From: Gordonia insulae
Lineage (GTDB): Bacteria > Actinomycetota > Actinomycetes > Mycobacteriales > Mycobacteriaceae
Direction: 5' to 3'
Assembly: GCF_003855095.1 (NCBI RefSeq)
Contig: NZ_CP033972.1
Span: 5,208,001-5,272,000 of the forward strand
DNA length: 64,000 nt
Shown: positions 41,512 to 49,582 of the stretch, in pieces
How the letters are laid out: the number at the start of each line of letters is the position of its first letter
Position numbering within the stretch: position 1 is the first letter of the stretch
Program-made: the position numbers and the translations under genes
Notes under the pieces: generated by a model
Databases searched by the model: none
Told to the model about the DNA's origin: nothing
Seen by the model: only the letters and a program-made list of their open reading frames with translations

Positions 41512-42105
41512 ATGTCCAGTCCCGTATCCAGCTCGATGTCGCAGGAGTCCACGCGCCGGAGGCTGACGCAACAACAGGCCGAGACGGTATCGAGGCTGAC
41601 CGTTGCCGCAGTCGAGGTCCTCAACGAGGAGGGGTTCGACGGGCTCACGGTCCGCACGGTGGCGAAGTTGGCCGGTGTCGCACCCGCCACGGCGTACACC
41701 TACTTCTCGTCGAAGAGTCATCTGGTGGCCGAGGTCTTCTGGCGCCGTCTCAATGCCGGTGTCGGAGAGCCGGATCTGTCGACCCCACCCGCCGAGCGGG
41801 TGGCCCAGGTGCTCCGTGAGGTCTCCATGGTGGTGGCGGGGGAGGGTCAACTCGGTGGCGCGGTCACCATGGCCCTGCTCGGGACCGATCCCGATGTGGA
41901 ACACCTCCGGTTGCGGATCGGTGGATTCATCCGGCGACGTCTCGCCGAAGCCCTCGAGGTGGAACCGGAGAATCCCGGACCGCTGCTCGATGCACTGGAG
42001 ATGATCTACGCCGGCGGTCTCGTGCACGCGGGAATGGGCCACATGTCCTATGAGCAGACCTCGGAACGTCTCGTCGCAGCCGCACACTTACTGATGGAGA
42101 AGTGA
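41512..42105 (+). CDS. TetR-family regulator of the cyp51/cyp123 locus
   Basis: A 197-residue TetR protein. The HTH is at about residues 44-64 (LTVRTVAKLAGVAPATAYTY, FSSKSHLV). The C-terminal helical domain is of the kind common in lipid regulators. Positional equivalent of Rv0767c. It is the first gene of the rightward P450 operon (TGATG overlap with the P450 gene) and divergent from the ALDH operon, so it can coordinate both. Confidence 0.9.
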   Translation: MSSPVSSSMSQESTRRRLTQQQAETVSRLTVAAVEVLNEEGFDGLTVRTVAKLAGVAPATAYTYFSSKSHLVAEVFWRRLNAGVGEPDLSTPPAERVAQVLREVSMVVAGEGQLGGAVTMALLGTDPDVEHLRLRIGGFIRRRLAEALEVEPENPGPLLDALEMIYAGGLVHAGMGHMSYEQTSERLVAAAHLLMEK

Positions 42106-43346
42106 TGACCGAAACCGCCACGGGAACGGGGATGGAACACCTCGTCCCGTTCGACCCGTATGCGTATGACTTCCACGAGGATCCGTACCCGACGTATCTG
42201 AGGTTGCGTCGCGAGGCTCCCGTGTACCACAACTCGGCGATGGACTTCTGGGCGTTGGCCCGGCACGAGGATGTCCGAGCGGGATTCCGGGACAGTGTGA
42301 AACTGTCCAACAGCTGGGGCGTGTCGATGGACCCGTCGTCGTACGGGCCGGATGCGCACAAGTCGATGTCCTTCCTGGCCATGGACGACCCCAAGCACAT
42401 GCGGATCCGCAAGCTCGTGTCGAAGGGTTTCACCCCGCGGCGCGTCGGCGACCTCTCCGGTCGGATCACCGCACTGACGCATCAGCATTGGAGTCGATGC
42501 CTGGATATGGGCGAGTTCGACTACATCGCCGACTTCGCCGGCCTGCTGCCGATGGATGTGGTGTCCGAACTGCTGGGGGTGCCCGAGGCGGATCGCGCGC
42601 ACCTGCGTCATCAGTCGGATCTGCTGCTACACCGCGAGGAGGGCGTGCTCGACATCCCCGAGGCGGCGATCTACGCGTATATCGAACTGCACAAGTACTA
42701 TTCGGCGCTCATCGCCGACCGTCGCAAGAACCTGGGCGAGGATCTGGTGTCGGCGCTCATCGAGGCGGAGGTCGACGACGACACGACCGGGGAGAAGATG
42801 CGGCTCACCGAGGACGAGATCGTCGGCTTCATGGTGCTGATGGTCGTCGCCGGCAACGAGACCACCACCAAATTGCTTGCCAATGCCCTCTATTGGGGCT
42901 GGCGGAACCCGGACGAATTGGCCAAGCCGCTGGCCGACCCGGACTGTGTCGCCGACTGGACCGAGGAGACGCTGCGATACGACAACTCGACGCAGATGGT
43001 GTTGCGCCGCGTGCTGTCCGACGTCGAATACGGCGGAGTCACCATCCCCGAGGGCGAAAGGGTGCTGCTGCTGGTCGGTTCGGCCAACCGTGACGAGGAC
43101 GTGTTCGGCGCCGATGCCGATCGGTATCAGATCGGGCGGGACTGCAGTCAGACGATGATGAGCTTCGGATTGGGAACGCATTTCTGCCTCGGCGCGCATC
43201 TGGCGCGATTGGAGTCCAACATCGGGCTGGGCGAGGTGGCCCGATCGATCCGCAGTCTCGACATCGACATCGACAACGCCGTTCGGGTGCACTCGGTGAA
43301 CGTGCGCGGTTTCGCCGAGCTCCCGGTGAAAGTGCAGGTGCGCTGA
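42105..43346 (+). CDS. cyp123: Cytochrome P450, CYP123-like
   Basis: A 413-residue bacterial P450. Visible are the I-helix VVAGNETTTKLLANAL, the ExxR pair in EETLRYDNSTQM, and the heme loop FGLGTHFCLGAHLARLE with the axial Cys at about residue 361. ATG 42105 overlaps the TetR stop (TGATG); GTG one codon earlier is possible. The order TetR, this P450, SDR, CYP51, ferredoxin matches Rv0767c-Rv0763c, so the CYP123 assignment is by synteny. It probably hydroxylates a lipid or sterol-like molecule using the ferredoxin at 45493. Confidence 0.9.
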   Translation: MTETATGTGMEHLVPFDPYAYDFHEDPYPTYLRLRREAPVYHNSAMDFWALARHEDVRAGFRDSVKLSNSWGVSMDPSSYGPDAHKSMSFLAMDDPKHMRIRKLVSKGFTPRRVGDLSGRITALTHQHWSRCLDMGEFDYIADFAGLLPMDVVSELLGVPEADRAHLRHQSDLLLHREEGVLDIPEAAIYAYIELHKYYSALIADRRKNLGEDLVSALIEAEVDDDTTGEKMRLTEDEIVGFMVLMVVAGNETTTKLLANALYWGWRNPDELAKPLADPDCVADWTEETLRYDNSTQMVLRRVLSDVEYGGVTIPEGERVLLLVGSANRDEDVFGADADRYQIGRDCSQTMMSFGLGTHFCLGAHLARLESNIGLGEVARSIRSLDIDIDNAVRVHSVNVRGFAELPVKVQVR

Positions 43347-44143
43347 TGGCCTTCATCCCACATCCGCAGCGCCGGCCGGTGCTGGTCGCCGGTGCGTCGT
43401 CGGGAATCGGTGCGGCGACGGCCGAGATCCTCTCCGCCGCAGGGTATCCGGTCGCGCTTGCGGCACGCCGGGTCGACAAGCTGCAGGAACTCACCGACCG
43501 GATCACGGCTGCAGGCGGCGAGGCGGTCGCCGTGCCGCTGGACATCACCGACGAGTCGTCGGTGCTCGAATGTGTCGCCAAGGCCCAGGCGGCACTGGGC
43601 GATCTGGAGATCGTGGTCAGCGGGGCCGGCGATCTGGCCGTGGGGCTGTCCTACGAGGTCAGTCCCGCCGACTTCGCCGCGCAGATCGACATCCATCTGG
43701 TGGGTGCGCACCGTCTGTATCGCGCGGTGGTGCCGGGGATGATCGAGCGCGGCCGGGGCGACTATGTCTTCATCGGCTCCGACGTGGTCCTGCATCCGCG
43801 GCCGTGGTCGTCGGCCTACGTCGCCGCGAAGGCCGGGATCGACGGACTGGTCGCCACCGCCCAACTCGAGTTGGAGGGAACGGGTGTGCGCGCCAGCGTG
43901 ATCCGGCCCGGCCAGGTCTTGACCGGGATGGGAATGTACCTCGATCAGAAGACCACCGAACTGATGCTCAACGACTGGATCAAGCACGGCTTGGCCCGGC
44001 ACGGCAACTTCCTCGAGCCCGGGCACATCGCCCAGGCGGTCACCGCGATCGTCACCATGCCGCGCGGTGCGCACATGCGGGTCGTCGAGGTGGAGGCCGA
44101 GGGCGCCATCCAACGCACCGAACGCCCCGAAGGAGAACACTGA
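43346..44143 (+). CDS. Short-chain dehydrogenase/reductase between two P450 genes
   Basis: A 265-residue SDR: VLVAGASSGIGAATAEILSA, ISGAGDL-like VVSGAGDLAVGLSYEV, IGSDVVLHPRP, the YVAAK catalytic pair, and a C-terminal extension RVVEVEAEGAIQRTERPEGE. The usual NAG after strand 4 reads GAG. Positional equivalent of Rv0765c. TGATG overlaps on both sides couple it to the two P450s, so it probably oxidises an alcohol one of them makes. Confidence 0.9.
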   Translation: MAFIPHPQRRPVLVAGASSGIGAATAEILSAAGYPVALAARRVDKLQELTDRITAAGGEAVAVPLDITDESSVLECVAKAQAALGDLEIVVSGAGDLAVGLSYEVSPADFAAQIDIHLVGAHRLYRAVVPGMIERGRGDYVFIGSDVVLHPRPWSSAYVAAKAGIDGLVATAQLELEGTGVRASVIRPGQVLTGMGMYLDQKTTELMLNDWIKHGLARHGNFLEPGHIAQAVTAIVTMPRGAHMRVVEVEAEGAIQRTERPEGEH

Positions 44144-45486
44144 TGACCGCATTGACCAAGCCCAAGCGTGTATCCGGTGGAAAGGGCGAACACGGCCACC
44201 TCGATGAACTGGCCACCGATCCGATCTCCCTGTTCTGGCGGGTGCGGGAGGAGTGCGGCGACGTCGGCCAGTTCCAGCTCGCCGACCGCGAGGTGGTGCT
44301 GGTGTCCGGTGCCGCCGCCAACGAGGAGTTCTTCCGCGCACCCGAGGAAGACCTGGATCAGGCGGCCGCGTACCCCTTCATGACGCCGGTGTTCGGCGAG
44401 GGTGTCGTGTTCGACGCCAGTCCGGAGGAACGCTCGAAGGCGATCCACAACTCGGCGCTCAAGGGCGCGCACATGAAGCAGCACGCGATCACCATCCCCA
44501 ACGAGGCCGAACGCATCATCGCGAACTGGGGTGACGAGGGCGAGATCGATCTGCTCGAGTTCTTCGCCGAGCTGACGCTCTACACCTCGTCGGCGTGCTT
44601 GATCGGTCGCAAGTTCCGGGAACGGCTCACCGGCCACGTCGCGCACCTCTTCCACGACCTGGAGAAGGGCACCGACCCGATCGCCTACGTCGACTACAAC
44701 GCCGACATCGAGAGCTTCCGCAAGCGTGACGAGGCGCGTGCGGAGCTGGTCGAGTTCATCCAGGGCGTGATGGACGAGCGCATCGCGAATCCGACCGAGG
44801 ACAAAGAAGACCGCGACCTGATGGACGTCCTGGTCCAGGTGGGGTTCGACGCGAACACCATCACCGGCATGTTCATCTCGATGATGTTCGCGGGGCATCA
44901 CACCACGTCCGGAACGGCCGCGTGGACGCTCATCGAGTTGTTGCGCAACCCGGAGTACATGGCGCGGGTGTACGGCGAACTCGATGAGATCTACGGCGAC
45001 ACGCCGCCGGGAGAACGCCCGGAGTACACGTTCGCGCACACCCGGCAGATGCCTCAGCTGGAGAATGCATTGAAGGAAGCGCTACGTCTGCATCCTCCGC
45101 TGATCATCCTGATGCGGGTGGTGCAGAAGGACTTCCATGTGGAGGATTTCGAGGTGAAGGCCGGTCAGTCGATCGCGGTGTCGCCGGCGATCTCCAATCG
45201 TCTACCGGAGGACTACCCGAATCCGGACGCATTCGACCCCGATCGCTACGAGAAGCCGCGTCAGGAGGATCTCGCGAATCGGTGGACGTGGATCCCGTTC
45301 GGCGCCGGGCGGCACCGATGCGTCGGCGCGCAGTTCGCCATCATGCAGCTGAAGGCGATCTTCTCGGTGCTGTTCCAGAACTACGAGTTCGAGATGCTGC
45401 AGCCCTCGGAGACCTATCGCAACGACCACTCGAAGATGGTCGTGCAGCTGCAGCAGCCGTGCCGGGTGAAGTACCGGAAGCGGTGA
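44143..45486 (+). CDS. cyp51: Sterol 14-alpha-demethylase-like cytochrome P450 (CYP51)
   Basis: A 447-residue CYP51. Diagnostic pieces are the I-helix MMFAGHHTTSGTAAWTLIEL (the FAGHHTS/T motif of CYP51), the BC-loop region YPFMTPVFGEGVVFDASPEE (close to the M. tuberculosis sequence), ENALKEALRLHPPL (ExxR), and the heme loop FGAGRHRCVGAQFAIMQ with Cys at about 393. The family removes the 14-alpha methyl of sterols such as lanosterol/obtusifoliol; these bacteria do not make sterols, so the natural substrate is uncertain. Reduced by the ferredoxin encoded 6 bp downstream. Confidence 0.95.
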   Translation: MTALTKPKRVSGGKGEHGHLDELATDPISLFWRVREECGDVGQFQLADREVVLVSGAAANEEFFRAPEEDLDQAAAYPFMTPVFGEGVVFDASPEERSKAIHNSALKGAHMKQHAITIPNEAERIIANWGDEGEIDLLEFFAELTLYTSSACLIGRKFRERLTGHVAHLFHDLEKGTDPIAYVDYNADIESFRKRDEARAELVEFIQGVMDERIANPTEDKEDRDLMDVLVQVGFDANTITGMFISMMFAGHHTTSGTAAWTLIELLRNPEYMARVYGELDEIYGDTPPGERPEYTFAHTRQMPQLENALKEALRLHPPLIILMRVVQKDFHVEDFEVKAGQSIAVSPAISNRLPEDYPNPDAFDPDRYEKPRQEDLANRWTWIPFGAGRHRCVGAQFAIMQLKAIFSVLFQNYEFEMLQPSETYRNDHSKMVVQLQQPCRVKYRKR

Positions 45487-45492
45487 CGGCCG

Positions 45493-45690
45493 ATGCGTGT
45501 CGAAGTGGATCTGGATCTGTGCCAGGGGCACGGGATGTGCGAGATGGAGGCGCCCGACGTCTTCCGCGCGCACGTTGATCACGTGGAGATCCTCGACAAG
45601 GAACCCGACGAGTCCCGCCGCGCCGAGGTCGAGGCCGCGGTGATGTATTGCCCGACACAGGCTCTGAGAATCATCGAAGACGACGAGTGA
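45493..45690 (+). CDS. [3Fe-4S]-type ferredoxin, partner of CYP51
   Basis: A 65-residue ferredoxin. Cys at 10 and 16 (DLCQGHGMCEMEAPDVF) and Cys53 (YCPTQAL) leave three ligands, the middle Cys of the first cluster motif being replaced (C-x-x-H-x-x-x-C pattern seen in P450-partner 3Fe-4S ferredoxins). It carries electrons to CYP51 and perhaps the second P450. Its position 6 bp after cyp51 matches Rv0763c. A reductase is not encoded here, although FprB at 14254 is a candidate elsewhere in the window. Confidence 0.93.
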   Translation: MRVEVDLDLCQGHGMCEMEAPDVFRAHVDHVEILDKEPDESRRAEVEAAVMYCPTQALRIIEDDE

Positions 45691-45701
45691 AGTGGAGTGA
45701 C

Positions 45702-46247
45702 ATGTCTTTTGATCGTGCCGAACTGGAAGAGATGAAGCAGCGGTGGCTCGATGCGAACGTCGAGGCAGAGAAGGCCGGTGACTGGAAGCCGTTGGCCGAG
45801 TTCTACACCGAGGACGCCACCTATGGCTGGAACTACGGACCGGAGAAGGACTTCATGGCCGTTGGTCGTGACGAGATCCGTGACCTCGCTCTCGGCCAGG
45901 AGATGGAAGGCCTCGAAGGCTGGGTGTACCCCTACCAGGCGTGGGTCATCGACGATCAGACCGGCGACATGATCGGCCTGTGGAAGCAGATCTACGAGCG
46001 GACCCGCGAGGACGGCACGAACTATGCGCTGGAAGGCATTCAGGGCAGCTGGTTCAAGTACGGCGGGAACTTCCAGTTCTCCTGGCAGCGTGACTTCTTC
46101 GACTTCGGCAACGTGTCGGCGTTGTTCATCGAGATGCTGAAGAACAATGCGATGAGCGACGGCATGCTCAAGCGGATCGAGAAGTCGGCGCCGGGTGACC
46201 TGCCCGGGTGGTATCCGTTCGGCAAAGCCCCCGTCGAGTTCTGGTGA
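45702..46247 (+). CDS. SnoaL/NTF2-like protein (Rv0762c-like)
   Basis: A 181-residue NTF2-fold protein: MKQRWLDANVEAEKAGDWKP, LAEFYTEDATYGWNYGPEKD, then FMAVGRDEIRDLALGQEMEG and a Trp/Tyr-rich strand (GWVYPYQAWVIDD, GLWKQIYERTREDGTNY). The fold houses steroid isomerases, cyclases and carriers, so a small-molecule isomerase/hydrolase or binding role is plausible. Length and position agree with Rv0762c beside the cyp51 ferredoxin. The adhB gene that follows in M. tuberculosis is missing here. Confidence 0.82.
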   Translation: MSFDRAELEEMKQRWLDANVEAEKAGDWKPLAEFYTEDATYGWNYGPEKDFMAVGRDEIRDLALGQEMEGLEGWVYPYQAWVIDDQTGDMIGLWKQIYERTREDGTNYALEGIQGSWFKYGGNFQFSWQRDFFDFGNVSALFIEMLKNNAMSDGMLKRIEKSAPGDLPGWYPFGKAPVEFW

Positions 46248-46255
46248 ACTGATCG

Positions 46256-47524
46256 ATGACTCGACCAGCCCCGGCCTATCAAGGCCTGAGTCAGGATCAG
46301 TTGGCCATCCTCGTCCCGGAGTTGCTCCTCTCCGGTCAGTTGATCGACCGCAGCGGAATGGCCCATCTGATCAGCGCCTTCGGGCGTGAGGTGATGGGAC
46401 AGGTGGCCATCGAGGAGTGGATGGCCGCCAGCCCGGTCTACACCCACCGCATGCGGGCCGCGCTCGGTATCGACGGTGACGGTGTCGAGGACATGTTCAA
46501 ATGTCTGCAGCTCGACATCGGTGCGCCGCCGCAGTTCATGGACTTCCGCTATGAGGTGACCGACAAGTACCACGGCTCTTTCTTCCTGCAGCACTGCGGC
46601 GCGCTGATGGATGTGGAGCCGATGGGCGACGACTACGTGACCACCATGTGTCATGACATCGAGGACCCGACCTTCGACGCGACGGCCATCGCCACCAACC
46701 GCCGCGCACGGATCCGACCCGTACACCGGCCACCTCGTCGGCCGGAAGGCCGCATGCCGCACTGTGAGTGGACGGTGACGATCGAACCCGATCGGGACGA
46801 GTTGCCACTGCCCGCCGATGCCGCCGAGATATTCGGCACCCGGGCAGGTCAATTGGTTCTCACGCCGATCGACCCGTCTGACGATGACGGACTGAGTGAC
46901 TACCGGGGGCCCCTGCTCGCCGATCTGCAGTTCCGGGAATGGTCGGCATCGGCCCTCGCCCGGATCGCCGAAGAGGTTGCGCTGCAACATCAGTTGCTGT
47001 CCCTCGGCTTTCTACGGTCGGTGCGGAGGCAGGCGGAGAGCGAAGACCAGGCCCGGGAGATCTTCCGCAAACAGTTGACCGGGATCGCCGGTCTGTCCGC
47101 GGATCGTCTGCGGCACGCCTTGGATCTGAGCGTCGACGCCGACGGCCTGGTCACGGTGATCAATCTCCACCCCGTGCTGGGGCCGTCTCAGTACACCGGG
47201 GTGAGCGCCGAGGTCCGCGGAACGGATGTGGTGGTGCGGGTTCCGAAGTCGTCCGATGCCGTGGCCGACGGCGGTTGGATCACCCTCCTCGACGTGCACC
47301 GGTACGAGCCGTTGCAGGCCATCGGCACCGCGGTGGACTCGCACTGGACGGTGTCCTCGTCGTCTGAGGACGACGAGGTGCTTGAGTTCGTGCTCGCCCG
47401 TGGTGCGGAATCCGCGAAGGAGTCGGGGGAGGTCGCGATCGCACGGTTCAGTTCCGGCGCGACCTTCGAATTCGCGGACCGCGGACGCTCCATCCCGATC
47501 ACGCCGGTGGGTATCGGCGTCTGA
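46256..47524 (+). CDS. Conserved hypothetical protein in the P450 operon
   Basis: A 422-residue protein I cannot assign. The N-terminal half has LLSGQLIDRSGMAHLISAFG and a striking conserved-looking core FLQHCGALMDVEPMGDDYVT followed by MCHDIEDPTFDATA and RIRPVHRPPR. The His/Cys/Glu/Asp density suggests a metal or hydrolase site (loosely like the ATC hydrolase group). The C-terminal half is a mixed domain with ARIAEEVALQHQLLSLGFL. TGATG overlap with the following SDR gene places it firmly in the operon. Confidence 0.75.
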   Translation: MTRPAPAYQGLSQDQLAILVPELLLSGQLIDRSGMAHLISAFGREVMGQVAIEEWMAASPVYTHRMRAALGIDGDGVEDMFKCLQLDIGAPPQFMDFRYEVTDKYHGSFFLQHCGALMDVEPMGDDYVTTMCHDIEDPTFDATAIATNRRARIRPVHRPPRRPEGRMPHCEWTVTIEPDRDELPLPADAAEIFGTRAGQLVLTPIDPSDDDGLSDYRGPLLADLQFREWSASALARIAEEVALQHQLLSLGFLRSVRRQAESEDQAREIFRKQLTGIAGLSADRLRHALDLSVDADGLVTVINLHPVLGPSQYTGVSAEVRGTDVVVRVPKSSDAVADGGWITLLDVHRYEPLQAIGTAVDSHWTVSSSSEDDEVLEFVLARGAESAKESGEVAIARFSSGATFEFADRGRSIPITPVGIGV

Positions 47525-48426
47525 TGGATGACGAGCCGGGCACGGCGCCCGCGGCCCCGCCCGACCTGAGCCTGTCCGGCCGGGTCGCCGTGGTCGCGGG
47601 CGCCACACGCGGCATCGGCCTGGCGGTGTCGTACGCGTTGTCAGGGCGCGGCGTGTCGATCGTGGTGAATGGTCGGGATCCTGTGGCCGTCGACGAGACC
47701 GTCACCGAGATCCGCGGCGGCGGGGGATATGCGGTGGGTGTCGTCGGTTCGGCGGGCGATGACGGCGTCGCGCAGAAGATGGTCGACACCGCGCTTGAGG
47801 AGTTCGGCGCGCTGGACATCGCGGTCAACTGTGCGGGCATCGCCGAGCCCCCGGGGTCGACGGTCCTCTCCATCACTGCCGATGAGTTCCGTTCGCAGGT
47901 GGACGCGCATCTGATGAGCGCGTTCCACCTGATGCAGGCCGCCGGACGGGTCTTCGTGGAGCAGGCGACCGGGTCGATCGTGCTGACCGGATCGGCCGCC
48001 TCGCTCGGTATGTTCGGGGGCAGTGGCTATCCCGCGGCGAAGGGCGGCGTCAACGCGTTGGCCCTTGCCGGCGGTGCCGACCTCGCTGATCACGGTGTGC
48101 GGGTCAATGTGGTGATGCCGGGGGCGAAGTCGCGGTTGTCCACCGGTGATGACTACGTCGCCCATATCGAGAACCTGCACCGTCGAGGAATCCTCGACGA
48201 CTTCACACGGGATGCGGCACTCGATCCGGCGCCGCCGGAGTATGTCGCCGCGCTCTACGTGTTCCTGGCCAGTGATGCGGCCAAGTCGATCACCGGCCAG
48301 ATCTACACCGCGGCTGGTGGGTTCATCGGGCGGTACGAGCCACAGCAGGCATCATTCATCGCGTATCGCGAACATCAATCGACCGCTCCCTACACGATGA
48401 TGGAGCTGGCCGACCTCCTGACCTAA
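47524..48426 (+). CDS. Short-chain dehydrogenase/reductase (17-beta-HSD/HSD-like)
   Basis: A 300-residue SDR: VAVVAGATRGIGLAVSYALS, NCAGIAEPPGS, LTGSAAS, YPAAK catalytic pair, and a C-terminal tail FIGRYEPQQASFIAYREHQS similar to the SDR domains of peroxisomal multifunctional enzyme type 2-like proteins in mycobacteria. It would act on a hydroxyacyl-CoA or hydroxysteroid. Last gene of the rightward P450 operon; a C-rich tract and palindromic element follow. Confidence 0.9.
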   Translation: MDDEPGTAPAAPPDLSLSGRVAVVAGATRGIGLAVSYALSGRGVSIVVNGRDPVAVDETVTEIRGGGGYAVGVVGSAGDDGVAQKMVDTALEEFGALDIAVNCAGIAEPPGSTVLSITADEFRSQVDAHLMSAFHLMQAAGRVFVEQATGSIVLTGSAASLGMFGGSGYPAAKGGVNALALAGGADLADHGVRVNVVMPGAKSRLSTGDDYVAHIENLHRRGILDDFTRDAALDPAPPEYVAALYVFLASDAAKSITGQIYTAAGGFIGRYEPQQASFIAYREHQSTAPYTMMELADLLT

Positions 48427-48483
48427 CCCGCCCCTGCGCCCCCGGCGCCCCCCGGCGCCCCCGCGCCCCCCGCCCCCCCGCCC
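48427..48483. other. C-rich low-complexity tract
   Basis: About 57 bp of almost only C and G with repeated C5-C7 runs, directly after the SDR stop and before the palindromic element. The complementary strand is G-rich with several G-runs and could fold into a quadruplex or aid termination. Confidence 0.7.
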
Positions 48484-48556
48484 GGTTCTTCCCCCGGGTA
48501 TCGCTTCGTCCTCCGTATGCAGGCGGGGGACGAAGCGATACCCGGGGGAAGAACGG
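48484..48556. repeat. 72-bp palindromic element, copy B (between convergent genes)
   Basis: Same arms as the element at 24888-24959 (GGTTCTTCCCCCGGGTATCG and its complement), but the central loop reads as the reverse complement of that copy, so the element sits in the opposite orientation. It lies between the rightward SDR gene and the leftward epimerase gene, whose stop codon begins immediately after it. Confidence 0.9.
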
Positions 48557-49582
48557 TCAGGGGCGGTCGGCGTGGCCGAGCCCAACACCGGCGGCGCGTC
48601 GGCGCGCGACACGGTCGACCCAGAACCGGGCGCCCTCGGCGACCGCCTCAGGAACCGGTTTCGGCTGCCATCCGAGCTCGCGCTCGGCCTTGCCATGGTC
48701 CATCGCCGACATGTAGTGCATCAGTCGTACGGACGTGAGGGTCAGCTGCCGGGGCCGACCGGTGAGCGCGGCCATCGCGGATCCGACTGCGCCACAGACA
48801 TACAGCGCAGGGCGGTGTAGCACCACCCGAGGCGGTCGGCGACCGGCGGCGCCCGCGGCGGTGCTGATGATCTCGCCGAGGTCGATGCACCGCTCCGACA
48901 CGATGTACCGGTGCCCCGGTCGACCGTGATCGGCGGCGAGGATCAGCGCCCGCGCTGCATCGTCGATCCCCACCGACTCGGCGCGACAACCACGCACCGT
49001 GAACGGCAACTTCCCGAGCGCCGCACCCGCGACGAATCCGCCGTGCGGCGTGGGCTGCCAGTCCCCGGCGCCATATGTGTTGGACACACACATCGCGACC
49101 GCGGGCAGCCCGTGGTCGCGGACGTACTCCATCACCAGATTCTCGGCTGCGACACGGGTTCTGACGTACTCCGGGGCCTTGTCGCGCCAGTTGAACGCGT
49201 CGTCCTCGGTGGCCGGCCGTCCGTCGACGTGGCCGATGGTCGCGAGGGTACTGGTGAACACGAAGGCTCGCAGGTCGGTGTGGACCGCGACGTCGAGGAC
49301 TGCACGTAGCGCCTCCACATTCGTGCGATAGAGGGGAGCGGCATCGGTGAGCCAGGCGCGCGTGTCGACCGCGCAGTAGAACACGACGTCGCACCCGGCG
49401 AGCGCGGACCGGACCAACGGCTCATCGGTCAGCTCGCCGACGACGCGGTCCAGCGGCAAGTCGTCGATCGCCCGGGTCTCGCTGGTGGAGCGGATCAACA
49501 CCCTGACCTGTTCGCCCGCCGCGACCAGCTGACGCACCACGTGACTGCCGAGGAAACCGGTTGCTCCGATGACCAGTTTCAT
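48557..49582 (-). CDS. NAD-dependent epimerase/reductase (dihydroflavonol-reductase-like)
   Basis: A 341-residue extended SDR: MKLVIGATGFLGSHVVRQLV (GxxGxxG), VVGELTDEPLVRSAL, DVVFYCAVDTRAWL, FVFTSTLATIGHVDGRPATE. The active-site Tyr is in EYVRTRVAAENLV, where the usual YxxxK Lys is replaced by Arg. Related proteins reduce or isomerise hydroxyl/keto groups, including 3-beta-HSD-like reactions. It is the last gene of a leftward operon with a kinase-fold protein and FadD; ATGA overlap with the kinase-fold gene. The Arg may reduce or alter activity. Confidence 0.85.
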   Translation of the reverse strand: MKLVIGATGFLGSHVVRQLVAAGEQVRVLIRSTSETRAIDDLPLDRVVGELTDEPLVRSALAGCDVVFYCAVDTRAWLTDAAPLYRTNVEALRAVLDVAVHTDLRAFVFTSTLATIGHVDGRPATEDDAFNWRDKAPEYVRTRVAAENLVMEYVRDHGLPAVAMCVSNTYGAGDWQPTPHGGFVAGAALGKLPFTVRGCRAESVGIDDAARALILAADHGRPGHRYIVSERCIDLGEIISTAAGAAGRRPPRVVLHRPALYVCGAVGSAMAALTGRPRQLTLTSVRLMHYMSAMDHGKAERELGWQPKPVPEAVAEGARFWVDRVARRRAAGVGLGHADRP

